This document shows positions 16,280 to 22,018 of a stretch of 22,421 nucleotides of DNA, in pieces. The stretch covers positions 1-22,421 of the forward strand of contig JBBQGT010000046.1 in the NCBI GenBank assembly GCA_038323265.1. Reading direction: 5' to 3'. The number at the start of each line of letters is the position of its first letter. Position 1 is the first letter of the stretch. The notes under the pieces are model-generated. The model worked only from the letters and a program-made list of their open reading frames with translations. It did no database searches and was not told the DNA's origin. The position numbers and the translations under genes are program-made. The DNA is from PNKC01 sp038323265. GTDB lineage: Bacteria; Chloroflexota; Dehalococcoidia; Tepidiformales; Tepidiformaceae.

Positions 16280-16303
16280 AACGCCCCTTTGCGGAGGGGC
16301 GTT
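16280..16303 (-). other. Hairpin between proB and the protease gene
   Basis: A 9-bp perfect stem (AACGCCCCT 16280-16288 with AGGGGCGTT 16295-16303) with a 6-base loop lies in the 84-base gap. It could end the proB transcript, but no T-run follows on the minus strand. It ends only about 20 bases before the protease start, so it could also affect protease translation. Confidence 0.45.
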
Positions 16304-16327
16304 GGCCTCGGGACTCAGCGCGAGCCC

Positions 16328-16348
16328 ACTCAGAACTCGGAACTAGAG
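16328..16348. repeat. Three degenerate heptads at the 3' end of proB
   Basis: ACTCAGA, ACTCGGA and ACTAGAG follow one another; the third contains the proB stop codon (CTA 16343-16345 on the plus strand). A related GGACTCAG occurs at 16311-16318. The units resemble the RGGACTS heptads upstream of proB. Confidence 0.45.
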
Positions 16349-17452
16349 CAGCACCATGTTGTCGCGGTGGACGACTTCGTCGCCGTAGGCGTAACCGAGG
16401 ATTTCGGTGATGCGGTCACTGCGCAAACCACGGATGCGCTTCAACTCATCGCTGCCGTAGTTGGTGGAGCCGACTGCCACGCGGCCGCCCTGTGGGTCGC
16501 GGATTTCGATCGTTTCGCCGCGGTCAAACGAGCCGTGGACAGCAGCCACGCCTGCGGGGAGGAGGCTGCGGCCCTGGGCACGAAGGGCGGCGGCGGCGCC
16601 GACATCAACGACGATGTGACCTTCACGGTTAATGCTGCCGAGGATCCAACGCTTGCGGCTCTCCAGGCGGTCGGCGCCCGAAGGGAAGAAGGTCCCGCGT
16701 TGTTCGCCGGCGGCAGCCGCCACGAGGGCGTCAGGCGCATCGCCGTTGGTAACGATGACATCGACGCCCGCCTGGGTGGCGATCTGGGCGGCGCGCAGCT
16801 TGGTGACCATGCCGCCGGTGCCGGCGCCGCTCGTACCGCCGGCGGTGGCTTCGATTTCGGCATCGATCCGCTCGACCCGATCGATCAGTTTCGCCGCCGG
16901 ATTCGTGCGAGGGTCCGAATCGTAAAGGCCGTCGACATCGGTGAGCATGACGAGCACGTCGGCGTCGATGAGGTTGGCCACGTAGGCGGAAAGGCTGTCG
17001 TTTTCGCCGATGCGCGTGGCCAGGACTTCGTCGAGGGCGACGGCGTCGTTTTCGTTAACGATTGGCACCGCGCCGGATTCAAGGAGGTCGCGCAGGGTGT
17101 TTCGGGCGTTGAGGTAGCCCAGCCGGTCGGAGAGGTCGCGGCGGGTGAGGAGGACCTGGGCGACGACGGTATCGTGCCAATCGAAGAGTTCATCCCAACT
17201 TTGCATGAGATGGCTCTGGCCAACGCTAGCGATCGCCTGGCGCGAAAGGCTGTGGCCGTCCTTCAGGCGCCCGCGCAGACGGTGGCGGCCGGCGGCCTGC
17301 GCGCCGCTGGAGACGACGGCCACCTGGCAGCCCTGCGCGCGGAGGCGCACCACCTGGCCGACGAGGCGTGACATGGCTTCGAGGTCCAGACGGTCAGAGC
17401 CGGCGGTGAGAAGACTGGTGCCGAACTTGGCGACGACGCGGCGGTAGCGCAT
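16343..17452 (-). CDS. proB: Glutamate 5-kinase
   Basis: Glutamate 5-kinase, first step of proline synthesis, 369 residues (about the length of the E. coli enzyme). The amino-acid kinase domain starts RYRRVVAKFGTSLLT and includes VAVVSSGAQAAGR, a PIVNENDAV segment, LTDVDGLYDSDP and GTGGMVTKLRAAQIA. The C-terminal PUA domain covers about residues 280-369. The start at ATG 17452 is set by a TAAACT box 6 bases upstream. proA is not adjacent in the window. The stop codon lies within a short degenerate 7-base repeat (16328-16348) that resembles the repeats upstream of the gene. Confidence 0.95.
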   Translation of the reverse strand: MRYRRVVAKFGTSLLTAGSDRLDLEAMSRLVGQVVRLRAQGCQVAVVSSGAQAAGRHRLRGRLKDGHSLSRQAIASVGQSHLMQSWDELFDWHDTVVAQVLLTRRDLSDRLGYLNARNTLRDLLESGAVPIVNENDAVALDEVLATRIGENDSLSAYVANLIDADVLVMLTDVDGLYDSDPRTNPAAKLIDRVERIDAEIEATAGGTSGAGTGGMVTKLRAAQIATQAGVDVIVTNGDAPDALVAAAAGEQRGTFFPSGADRLESRKRWILGSINREGHIVVDVGAAAALRAQGRSLLPAGVAAVHGSFDRGETIEIRDPQGGRVAVGSTNYGSDELKRIRGLRSDRITEILGYAYGDEVVHRDNMVLL

Positions 17453-17458
17453 GGACGG

Positions 17459-17464
17459 AGTTTA
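17459..17464 (-). promoter_or_regulatory. -10 box for leaderless proB transcript
   Basis: TAAACT on the minus strand ends exactly 6 bases before ATG 17452. The place where a -35 element would lie falls inside the RGGACTS heptad array. Confidence 0.65.
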
Positions 17465-17465
17465 C

Positions 17466-17497
17466 AGGACTGAGGACTCAGGACTCGGGACTCGGGA
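17466..17497. repeat. Heptad tandem array 1 (RGGACTS, four copies)
   Basis: Four consecutive 7-base units (AGGACTG, AGGACTC twice, GGGACTC) plus a partial GGGA. It abuts the proB -10 box, between proB and its divergent neighbour. Confidence 0.8.
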
Positions 17498-17501
17498 GCG
17501 A

Positions 17502-17536
17502 AGTGCTTAGTGCTTAGTGCTTAGTGCTTAGTGCTT
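17502..17536. repeat. Heptad tandem array 2 (AGTGCTT, five perfect copies)
   Basis: Five perfect copies of AGTGCTT run from 17502 to 17536, 4 bases after array 1, and are followed by AGTA leading into the TAAGCT box of the next gene. A tract like this can change copy number by strand slippage. Confidence 0.9.
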
Positions 17537-17538
17537 AG

Positions 17539-17544
17539 TAAGCT
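17539..17544 (+). promoter_or_regulatory. -10 box for leaderless transcript of the 17551 gene
   Basis: TAAGCT ends exactly 6 bases before GTG 17551 and starts 2 bases after the fifth AGTGCTT copy. Its -35 region (about 17516-17521) would be made of repeat sequence. Confidence 0.6.
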
Positions 17545-17550
17545 ACGCGC

Positions 17551-17979
17551 GTGCGATTGATGTTGGAGGTAGAGGGGGTGGGGGCTGCGGATGCGTTGCC
17601 GAACGATGGCGCGGGGCTTTGCGCGTTTGTGTCGTTTGCCGTTTCGCGGGGGTTTGGGGCGACGCATCCATTGATCGCGCTGGCGGACCGGCTACACGAC
17701 CAGCACCACGTGCGTATGGGGCCGTTGACGACGTTTTACGACGGCGAGATTGAAGATTCGGAAGATCGAGAGAAGCTGGAATTGGCGTGGCAGGGGGCCA
17801 GCCCACTGGGCGAATCGCTGGATGCGGTGGTGACCGCGTTGGCGAGCGACGAGCAGTGCCAAACGTTGGCGCGTCGCGGCGGGGCGGAGGATTTGGGCGA
17901 TGAGGCCGAGGCGCTGAGAGGCCAGGTTGCCATGGCCAATGAGGCCGGCCAGCGGGTGCGCATGGTGTACGCCTTGTGA
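17551..17979 (+). CDS. Unrecognised 142-residue protein
   Basis: The family is not recognised. The protein is soluble, without signal peptide or membrane segment, and acidic in its C-terminal half. It opens with a strand-like MRLMLEVEGVG, then a GLCAFVSFAVSRGF segment, a His-rich stretch (LADRLHDQHHVRMG, which might bind a metal), and ends with two helices. The GTG start follows a leaderless promoter; an ATG at codon 4 is the alternative. Its stop TGA overlaps the next gene (GTGATG at 17976-17981), so it is coupled to a methyltransferase. Codon use matches the neighbours. Coupling to an AdoMet enzyme is the only functional hint. Confidence 0.7.
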   Translation: MRLMLEVEGVGAADALPNDGAGLCAFVSFAVSRGFGATHPLIALADRLHDQHHVRMGPLTTFYDGEIEDSEDREKLELAWQGASPLGESLDAVVTALASDEQCQTLARRGGAEDLGDEAEALRGQVAMANEAGQRVRMVYAL

Positions 17980-18635
17980 TGCGGCGACGGCGGGCGGCCC
18001 GGCAGGCGCGCGAAGGCTGGGTGTTCGGCAAGACGGGGCCGGTGGCGCGGGCGATCAACTCCCAGGCGGCGATGGCGGCGATCACGCCGCGCGTCGCACG
18101 GGTCATCTCTTTGTTGGAGCTTGCGCCAGGACGGCGCTATTTGGACGTGGGCTGCGGGACTGCGGCTTACGCGCACATGGTTGGCGAGCGGGCTGGGCTC
18201 GTTGAGCCGCCAGTGACCGTGGACCTCGCGGCCGGGCCGGGGCCGGTGGACCTGCTCGGCTGGCCCGAGAAGCTGCCTTTTCGCGACGATTCGTTTGACG
18301 CGATCAGCAGCTTTTACTTTTTGCGGCGCTTCGATGACGACGTGACGCACGCCTTCGCCGAAGAGATTGCGCGCGTGCTGGCGCCGGGCGGATCAGCGTT
18401 GGTGATGGACCTTGCGCCAGTGAAGAGCGAACGGCTGAACCGGCTGCATTCGCGGCTGGTCGCGCCGGGATGCGCGCAGGTGGACCTTCGCGGGTGGGGC
18501 CGGCTGGCGGCGCTGTTCACGGAGGTGGGGTTCGATGCGATCGACCTCGTAAACGTCGGACCGTTTGTTTTCCCGCCTGTGCCGCGGGTCGCGGTGCTGC
18601 TGCGGCTTGCGCCGCGGGCGTTCGGACCGAGCTAA
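17976..18635 (+). CDS. Class I SAM-dependent methyltransferase
   Basis: A protein of 218-219 residues with motif I LDVGCGT (about 56-62), an acidic VTVDLA strand (motif II), LPFRDDSFDAI and the RVLAPGGSALVMDL motif, all typical of Methyltransf_11-type enzymes. Translation may start at GTG 17976 (4-base overlap with the upstream stop) or ATG 17979 (TGATG coupling). The N-terminus is arginine-rich. The substrate is unknown; small molecules, lipids and quinone precursors are all possible in this family. It ends 8 bases before the convergent stop of the exported-peptide gene. Confidence 0.88.
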   Translation: MMRRRRAARQAREGWVFGKTGPVARAINSQAAMAAITPRVARVISLLELAPGRRYLDVGCGTAAYAHMVGERAGLVEPPVTVDLAAGPGPVDLLGWPEKLPFRDDSFDAISSFYFLRRFDDDVTHAFAEEIARVLAPGGSALVMDLAPVKSERLNRLHSRLVAPGCAQVDLRGWGRLAALFTEVGFDAIDLVNVGPFVFPPVPRVAVLLRLAPRAFGPS

Positions 18636-18643
18636 AACGCCTG

Positions 18644-18886
18644 CTAATAGACGGTGGGCGAAACGGCACCTTCGCCTGTACCACCGGCGCCCTTGTCGTG
18701 CGGGCAGCCAACGCCGTCGCGATCGCCCGCGCCCGGTGCTGGGGCCTGGTGCGAACGGAAGTGGGACGGGATGACCGTGGTTTCAGCGCCGCCGGAGGAA
18801 CTTGCGAAGGCTGCCGCACCGCCAAACATGGCAGCCAGGGCGAGCGGGCCGCCGAGGATGAGCATTCCCTTTTTGAGTGGTTGCAT
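18644..18886 (-). CDS. Small exported protein of unknown function
   Basis: An 80-residue protein with a clear signal peptide: KK at 5-6, a hydrophobic core at about 8-25, and an AFA cleavage-type site at 26-28. The mature part is about 52 residues, Gly/Ala-rich and probably disordered, with one Cys-Pro-His (GCPHDKGAGG). An excellent ribosome site AGGAGG lies 6 bases before the ATG, which argues that this short frame is real. It is divergent from another exported-protein gene at 19375, across a 488-base intergenic region. A possible TACGCT -10 (18931-18936, minus) would give a leader of about 40 bases. No family recognised. Confidence 0.7.
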   Translation of the reverse strand: MQPLKKGMLILGGPLALAAMFGGAAAFASSSGGAETTVIPSHFRSHQAPAPGAGDRDGVGCPHDKGAGGTGEGAVSPTVY

Positions 18887-19374
18887 GGTGACCCTCCTGT
18901 CGCGGGCCCAGCCTCGCGAGCGTGTGCGTCAGCGTATGTCCGCCGGGGGAAAGTTTCGGTTTGCTACTCGCCGCCCTAACGCTCGATTAGAAATCGGCGG
19001 CGTTGCTACCGTCGCAGAAGGGCTTTTGTTCGAATGGCCGCAGCGACAGAGGGCGATGACCTCTTTGCTCTCGAACGAATTGCCTTCGCGTGCATGACCA
19101 TCACACCGCCACGGACGAGGTAGGGCCGTTGTTTCGGACCTGGATACGTCCGTCGGGCGTGTTGCTTACCGCAAGTGAGTTAAACGGAGCATTGGGTTCC
19201 GTGATCGCCCCACAACCGTGCGTTACGCGGGTGGCGGCAGGTAAAGCGTCCAGACAGTCTTAGAAAGTTCACATGCCGCTCTCACGAAGCCCCAACGCTG
19301 GAGCGGCAATCTTCAGGGAGTGACGGCGGCAAAGCCAAAACAGGGCCGCCGAAAAAGAACTGGAGAAAGACCGA
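18887..19374. other. Gene-free region between two divergent exported-protein genes
   Basis: No convincing gene is seen in these 488 bases. A 7-bp stem (CGCCGCC 18969-18975 with GGCGGCG 18996-19002) is flanked by direct repeats of TTGCTAC (18961 and 19003). Nearer the 19375 gene, a 16-codon ORF (ATG 19273 to TGA 19321-19323) starts 6 bases after TAGAAA, an imperfect -10. It is followed at once by a CGGCGGC/GCCGCCG stem (19324-19330 with 19345-19351). This echoes the metH leader but is weaker. No riboswitch class or tRNA was recognised. Confidence 0.35.
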
Positions 19375-20115
19375 ATGGAAAAGCAGAACAGGCTCCTGAC
19401 CCTTGGCGCCGGCATGGCGTCCGTCGCGGCGATCGTAGGCGGAAGCGTCTTCATGATTGGCAGCGGCAGCGCAAGTGCTGCAGACAGCACGGGCAGCCAA
19501 ACCGCGGCGGTTGTTTCGCTGGCCGGACCGAACGGCGCGGATCACGCAGCGGAGCAGGCCGCATACATCACGGCGTTGGCGGCCAAACTGGGGATCAGTG
19601 AAACGCAGCTTACCGACGCTCTCAAATCCGTCCAGCTTGACCAGATTGCCAAGGCCGTGAAGGACGGCAAACTCACCCAGTCCCAGGCGGACGCCCTGAG
19701 CACGCGCATCAATAGTGGTACCGCACCGCTCTTCGGTTTCGGTGGCGGTCCCGGTCGTGATGGCGGCCCACGAGGGGGCGGCGCAGGCTTCCGGGTCGAT
19801 GAAACAGCCCTGGCCACGTTCCTGGGCGTAGACCAGCCAACCCTTGAGACCGCCCTACACGGCGGGAAGTCGCTGGCGACCGTAGCCACGGAAAGCGGCA
19901 AGTCGCGAGACCAACTCAAGGCCTTCCTGAGCAGCGAGCTGATGACCTCGCTAAACAACGCGGTGGCCGATGGCAAGCTGACTCAGGCTGAGGCCGACAC
20001 GAAGCTCGCTGAAGCGACCGCCAACCTGGACGCTCGCATCGACCAGGCAGGCCCGGTAGCCGGGGCTCGCCACGGCAAGCCAGGCATGATGCCGCCGCCG
20101 GCAGACGGGTCTTGA
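19375..20115 (+). CDS. Exported helical-repeat protein
   Basis: This 246-residue protein has a signal peptide (about 1-35, ending SASA before ADS). The mature protein has two related helical units. Each starts with a short LG(I/V)-x(2)-x-L-x-x-AL motif (about 72-83 and 150-161) and ends in DGKLTQSQAD (97-106) or DGKLTQAEAD (199-208). A Gly-rich linker (about 121-138) separates them and a Pro-rich tail ends the chain. Secreted proteins with this Dx-KLTQ-x-AD repeat are common in Gram-positive and Chloroflexota-type bacteria; their function is unknown. GGAG lies 9 bases before ATG 19375. A hairpin and a strong terminator follow. Confidence 0.8.
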   Translation: MEKQNRLLTLGAGMASVAAIVGGSVFMIGSGSASAADSTGSQTAAVVSLAGPNGADHAAEQAAYITALAAKLGISETQLTDALKSVQLDQIAKAVKDGKLTQSQADALSTRINSGTAPLFGFGGGPGRDGGPRGGGAGFRVDETALATFLGVDQPTLETALHGGKSLATVATESGKSRDQLKAFLSSELMTSLNNAVADGKLTQAEADTKLAEATANLDARIDQAGPVAGARHGKPGMMPPPADGS

Positions 20116-20125
20116 AGCAACGGTT

Positions 20126-20154
20126 CGACGCCGTCCACTCCCTCCACGGCGTCG
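20126..20154 (+). terminator. Hairpin after the exported-protein gene
   Basis: A 9-bp perfect stem (CGACGCCGT with ACGGCGTCG) and an 11-base loop start 11 bases after the stop. No T-run follows, so it may stabilise the 3' end or pause polymerase rather than terminate alone. Confidence 0.4.
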
Positions 20155-20196
20155 CCCGCGGGCGCGTAGCCTTACTTCCCTGAGGCGAAGCGCAAC

Positions 20197-20230
20197 GAAA
20201 AGGCCGGGTGCGTACGCACCCGGCCTTTTC
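20197..20230. terminator. Perfectly palindromic bidirectional terminator
   Basis: A 34-base perfect palindrome: 17-base arms with a G+C-rich core (GGCCGGGTGCG), a tight GTAC turn, and flanking AAAA and TTTT runs. It can act as an intrinsic terminator in both directions and insulates the P450 promoter from the upstream gene. Confidence 0.85.
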
Positions 20231-20251
20231 GCGTGACTGAGGTTCGATGAA

Positions 20252-20270
20252 GTCCGAATGGCATTCGGAC
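20252..20270. promoter_or_regulatory. Operator-like palindrome upstream of the P450 gene
   Basis: GTCCGAATGGCATTCGGAC: 8-base perfect inverted arms with a 3-base spacer. It covers the -35 region of the candidate promoter (TAGGAT at 20275-20280), the position of a repressor site. Its size fits TetR- or MarR-type dimers. No regulator gene is visible nearby. Confidence 0.6.
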
Positions 20271-20274
20271 ATGT

Positions 20275-20280
20275 TAGGAT
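20275..20280 (+). promoter_or_regulatory. Candidate -10 box of the P450 gene
   Basis: TAGGAT, 4 bases after the palindrome, would start transcription near 20287 and give a leader of about 43 bases carrying the AGGAG ribosome site (20318-20322). Confidence 0.5.
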
Positions 20281-20329
20281 GACGACTCGTGAGCCCCGGA
20301 ATACGGGTTTCGCGCACAGGAGTCAGAAC

Positions 20330-21520
20330 ATGGTTGGCTTTAGTCCCACGGACCCGGCTTTCCTCGAGAACCCGTTCCCATTTTACAAGATGGGCTTGGC
20401 GATGAGCCCACTGTTCTTGCCGAATCCCGGGATGTGGCTGGTCTTCGGCTACCAGGATTGCATGACGATCCTGAAGGACAACCAGACGTGGTCTTCGGAG
20501 TTTCAGCGGCCGGCGAACATGGTGGAAACGCCGCCGCCGCCTTCGATGCTCGGCTCGGACCCACCCCGACATGCGCGTTTGCGCAACCTCGTTTCGCAGG
20601 CATTCACGCCGCGGATGGTGGATGCGCTGGAGCCGCGCATCCGGCAGATTGCGGACGAGTTGCTGAGCGAGAAGCTGTCGACGGGCTCTATGGACCTGGT
20701 GCACGACCTCGCAGATCCACTCCCAGTGATCGTGATCGCGAAGATCCTCGGCATTCCTGGGTCTGACCGGGCGAAGTTCAAGGTGTGGTCGGACAAAGTG
20801 GTGGCGCTGCTTGGCGCGGGGACCTCTGGTGGCGACGGCGAGCTCCCCGAAGCGACCTTCAACCAGATGCGCGAATACTTCAACGCGATGGTCGAAGAGC
20901 GGCGCGCAAACCCGAAACAGGACCTGATCAGTGGGCTGGTGGCGGCCGAGATTGACGGCGAGAAGCTGAACTTCGATGAGCTGCTCCAGATGCTCATCCT
21001 GCTGTTGGTGGCGGGCAACGAGACGACGACGAACCTTATTGGCAACGCGGTGCTGGAGTTCATGGCCCATCCGGAGGAGCTGGCGCGGCTGCGCGGCGAT
21101 ATGTCGCTGCTGCCTGGCGCGATCGAAGAGGTGCTGCGACTCAACTCACCGGTGCAGGCGACGGTGCGCCGCGCCACTCGCGACGTGCAAGTCGGCGGCA
21201 AGACGATTGAGAAGGGGCAACAGGCGGTGATCTGGCTGGCCTCGGCGAACCGTGATGCAGCTGTTTTCGCCGAACCCGAGACGTTCGACATCACGCGAAC
21301 GCCGAACAGGCACTTGGCCTTTGGACTGGGGATCCACTTCTGCCTGGGAGCACCGCTGGCGCGGCTGGAAGCGAGGGTGGCGCTCGAGGAGTTCTTGCTG
21401 CGGACGAGCCACTTCGAACGAACGGACAACGAACTGTTGCCCCGCGTGCCGACGTTCATCATGCACGGCGTGCGCAGCCTGCCGCTGGCGGTAACTGCGA
21501 AGGAGCCCGCGCGGGTTTAG
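20330..21520 (+). CDS. Cytochrome P450
   Basis: A bacterial soluble class P450 of 396 residues, the normal size. Visible motifs are the I-helix AGNETTTN (Ala228-Gly229, Glu231, Thr232) for oxygen activation, the K-helix ExxR in IEEVLRLNS, and the heme loop FGLGIHFCLGAPLARLE with Cys338 as the thiolate ligand. The N-terminal FLENPFPFYKMG is typical of CYP families acting on terpenes, fatty acids or sterols, but the substrate is not predictable. ATG 20330 is chosen because AGGAG ends 7 bases upstream and family similarity starts there; the frame is open further up, through the operator, and is not used. No ferredoxin or reductase gene is adjacent. Confidence 0.93.
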   Translation: MVGFSPTDPAFLENPFPFYKMGLAMSPLFLPNPGMWLVFGYQDCMTILKDNQTWSSEFQRPANMVETPPPPSMLGSDPPRHARLRNLVSQAFTPRMVDALEPRIRQIADELLSEKLSTGSMDLVHDLADPLPVIVIAKILGIPGSDRAKFKVWSDKVVALLGAGTSGGDGELPEATFNQMREYFNAMVEERRANPKQDLISGLVAAEIDGEKLNFDELLQMLILLLVAGNETTTNLIGNAVLEFMAHPEELARLRGDMSLLPGAIEEVLRLNSPVQATVRRATRDVQVGGKTIEKGQQAVIWLASANRDAAVFAEPETFDITRTPNRHLAFGLGIHFCLGAPLARLEARVALEEFLLRTSHFERTDNELLPRVPTFIMHGVRSLPLAVTAKEPARV

Positions 21521-21543
21521 GCCGGCCGGCTACTCACAGGCCG

Positions 21544-21549
21544 TATACT
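21544..21549 (+). promoter_or_regulatory. -10 box for leaderless zinc-ribbon gene
   Basis: TATACT ends exactly 6 bases before GTG 21556. It is identical to the box of the metH leader. Confidence 0.6.
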
Positions 21550-21555
21550 CGTTCA

Positions 21556-21729
21556 GTGAACACGAATTGCCGGACCTGCGGGACTACTCTGCAATCCGAG
21601 ATCTCGCGCGATTACGGGTTGTGCGGGGCGTGCCGACATGCTTGGGAGCATATGGAAGACGAAGCTCTGCGCGAGGCGCGAAAGCAGGTCGGGGTGGTGA
21701 AACCCGCTCCAGACGAGGCGCAGCGGTAG
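21556..21729 (+). CDS. 57-residue zinc-ribbon protein
   Basis: GTG 21556 to TAG 21727-21729 encodes 57 residues beginning MNTNCRTCGTTL. Four cysteines form C5-x2-C8-x14-C23-x2-C26, a zinc-ribbon arrangement. A charged helix follows (AWEHMEDEALREARKQV). The start is defined by a strong TATACT box 6 bases upstream. Small zinc ribbons of this kind may bind nucleic acid or act as protein adaptors; the function here is unknown. It lies 35 bases after the P450 gene on the same strand but has its own promoter. It overlaps other open frames that lack such signals. Confidence 0.65.
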   Translation: MNTNCRTCGTTLQSEISRDYGLCGACRHAWEHMEDEALREARKQVGVVKPAPDEAQR

Positions 21730-21741
21730 ATTTTCGGCCCG

Positions 21742-21921
21742 TTAGTTGCTTGAGCACGGGCATCGGTTCGCCGGCTGCATTGAGCAGCGCGATGCCTCTT
21801 CCGGGCTTGGCTCGTAGATCGCTTCCAGCTCTTTGCCTCCGGGATCGAGGAACGGTGTGTAGGAACCAGTTCCTGCAGCAGCACGAAGCTCGCGGTAGCA
21901 ACTTGCCAGTGAAGCGTCTGT
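21742..21921 (-). pseudogene. Truncated, probably frameshifted relic of an unidentified gene
   Basis: On the minus strand a frame open between TAA 21922-21924 and TAA 21742-21744 reads YRELRAAAGTGSYTPFLDP then GGKELEAIYEPSPEEA with coding-like codon use, but has no start codon. After about 21800 the more protein-like reading moves to another frame (GIALLNAAGEPMPVLKQLTG, about 21735-21799). This suggests a 5'-truncated gene with a frameshift near 21800. The first part faintly recalls the last strands of glyoxalase-fold proteins, too weakly to assign. The evidence is codon texture only. Confidence 0.3.
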
Positions 21922-21963
21922 TTATTGGGGCGTTTGCTTACTAGACACTTCTAAGCGGCGTGT

Positions 21964-22005
21964 TACGGTTTATCAAGCGGAATCCGCGTTCGCGGCTAAA
22001 CCGTA
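21964..22005. repeat. Inverted repeat at the composition break
   Basis: Perfect 9-base arms TACGGTTTA (21964-21972) and TAAACCGTA (21997-22005) enclose 24 bases that include a smaller GCGGA-A-TCCGC palindrome. The element lies where the GC-rich sequence gives way to AT-rich sequence. It could be a recombination or attachment site, a transposon end, or a terminator; no T-run follows. Confidence 0.5.
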
Positions 22006-22018
22006 TCCAGAACTAGAA

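Noticed and set aside
17466..17536. CRISPR-like or IS-end repeats upstream of proB
   Set aside because: The units are 7 bases, directly adjacent without spacers, and no cas or transposase gene is present.
20258..20329. An upstream start for the P450 at 20258
   Set aside because: It would place the start inside the operator and before the -10 box. AGGAG and family similarity support 20330.
21567..21944. A 125-codon plus-strand frame
   Set aside because: Arg-rich composition, no promoter or ribosome site at its start; it overlaps the zinc-ribbon gene, which has a defined promoter and cysteine pattern.
21964..22005. An integron attC site
   Set aside because: The arms do not contain the expected GTTRRRY/RYYYAAC core pair, and no integrase is visible.
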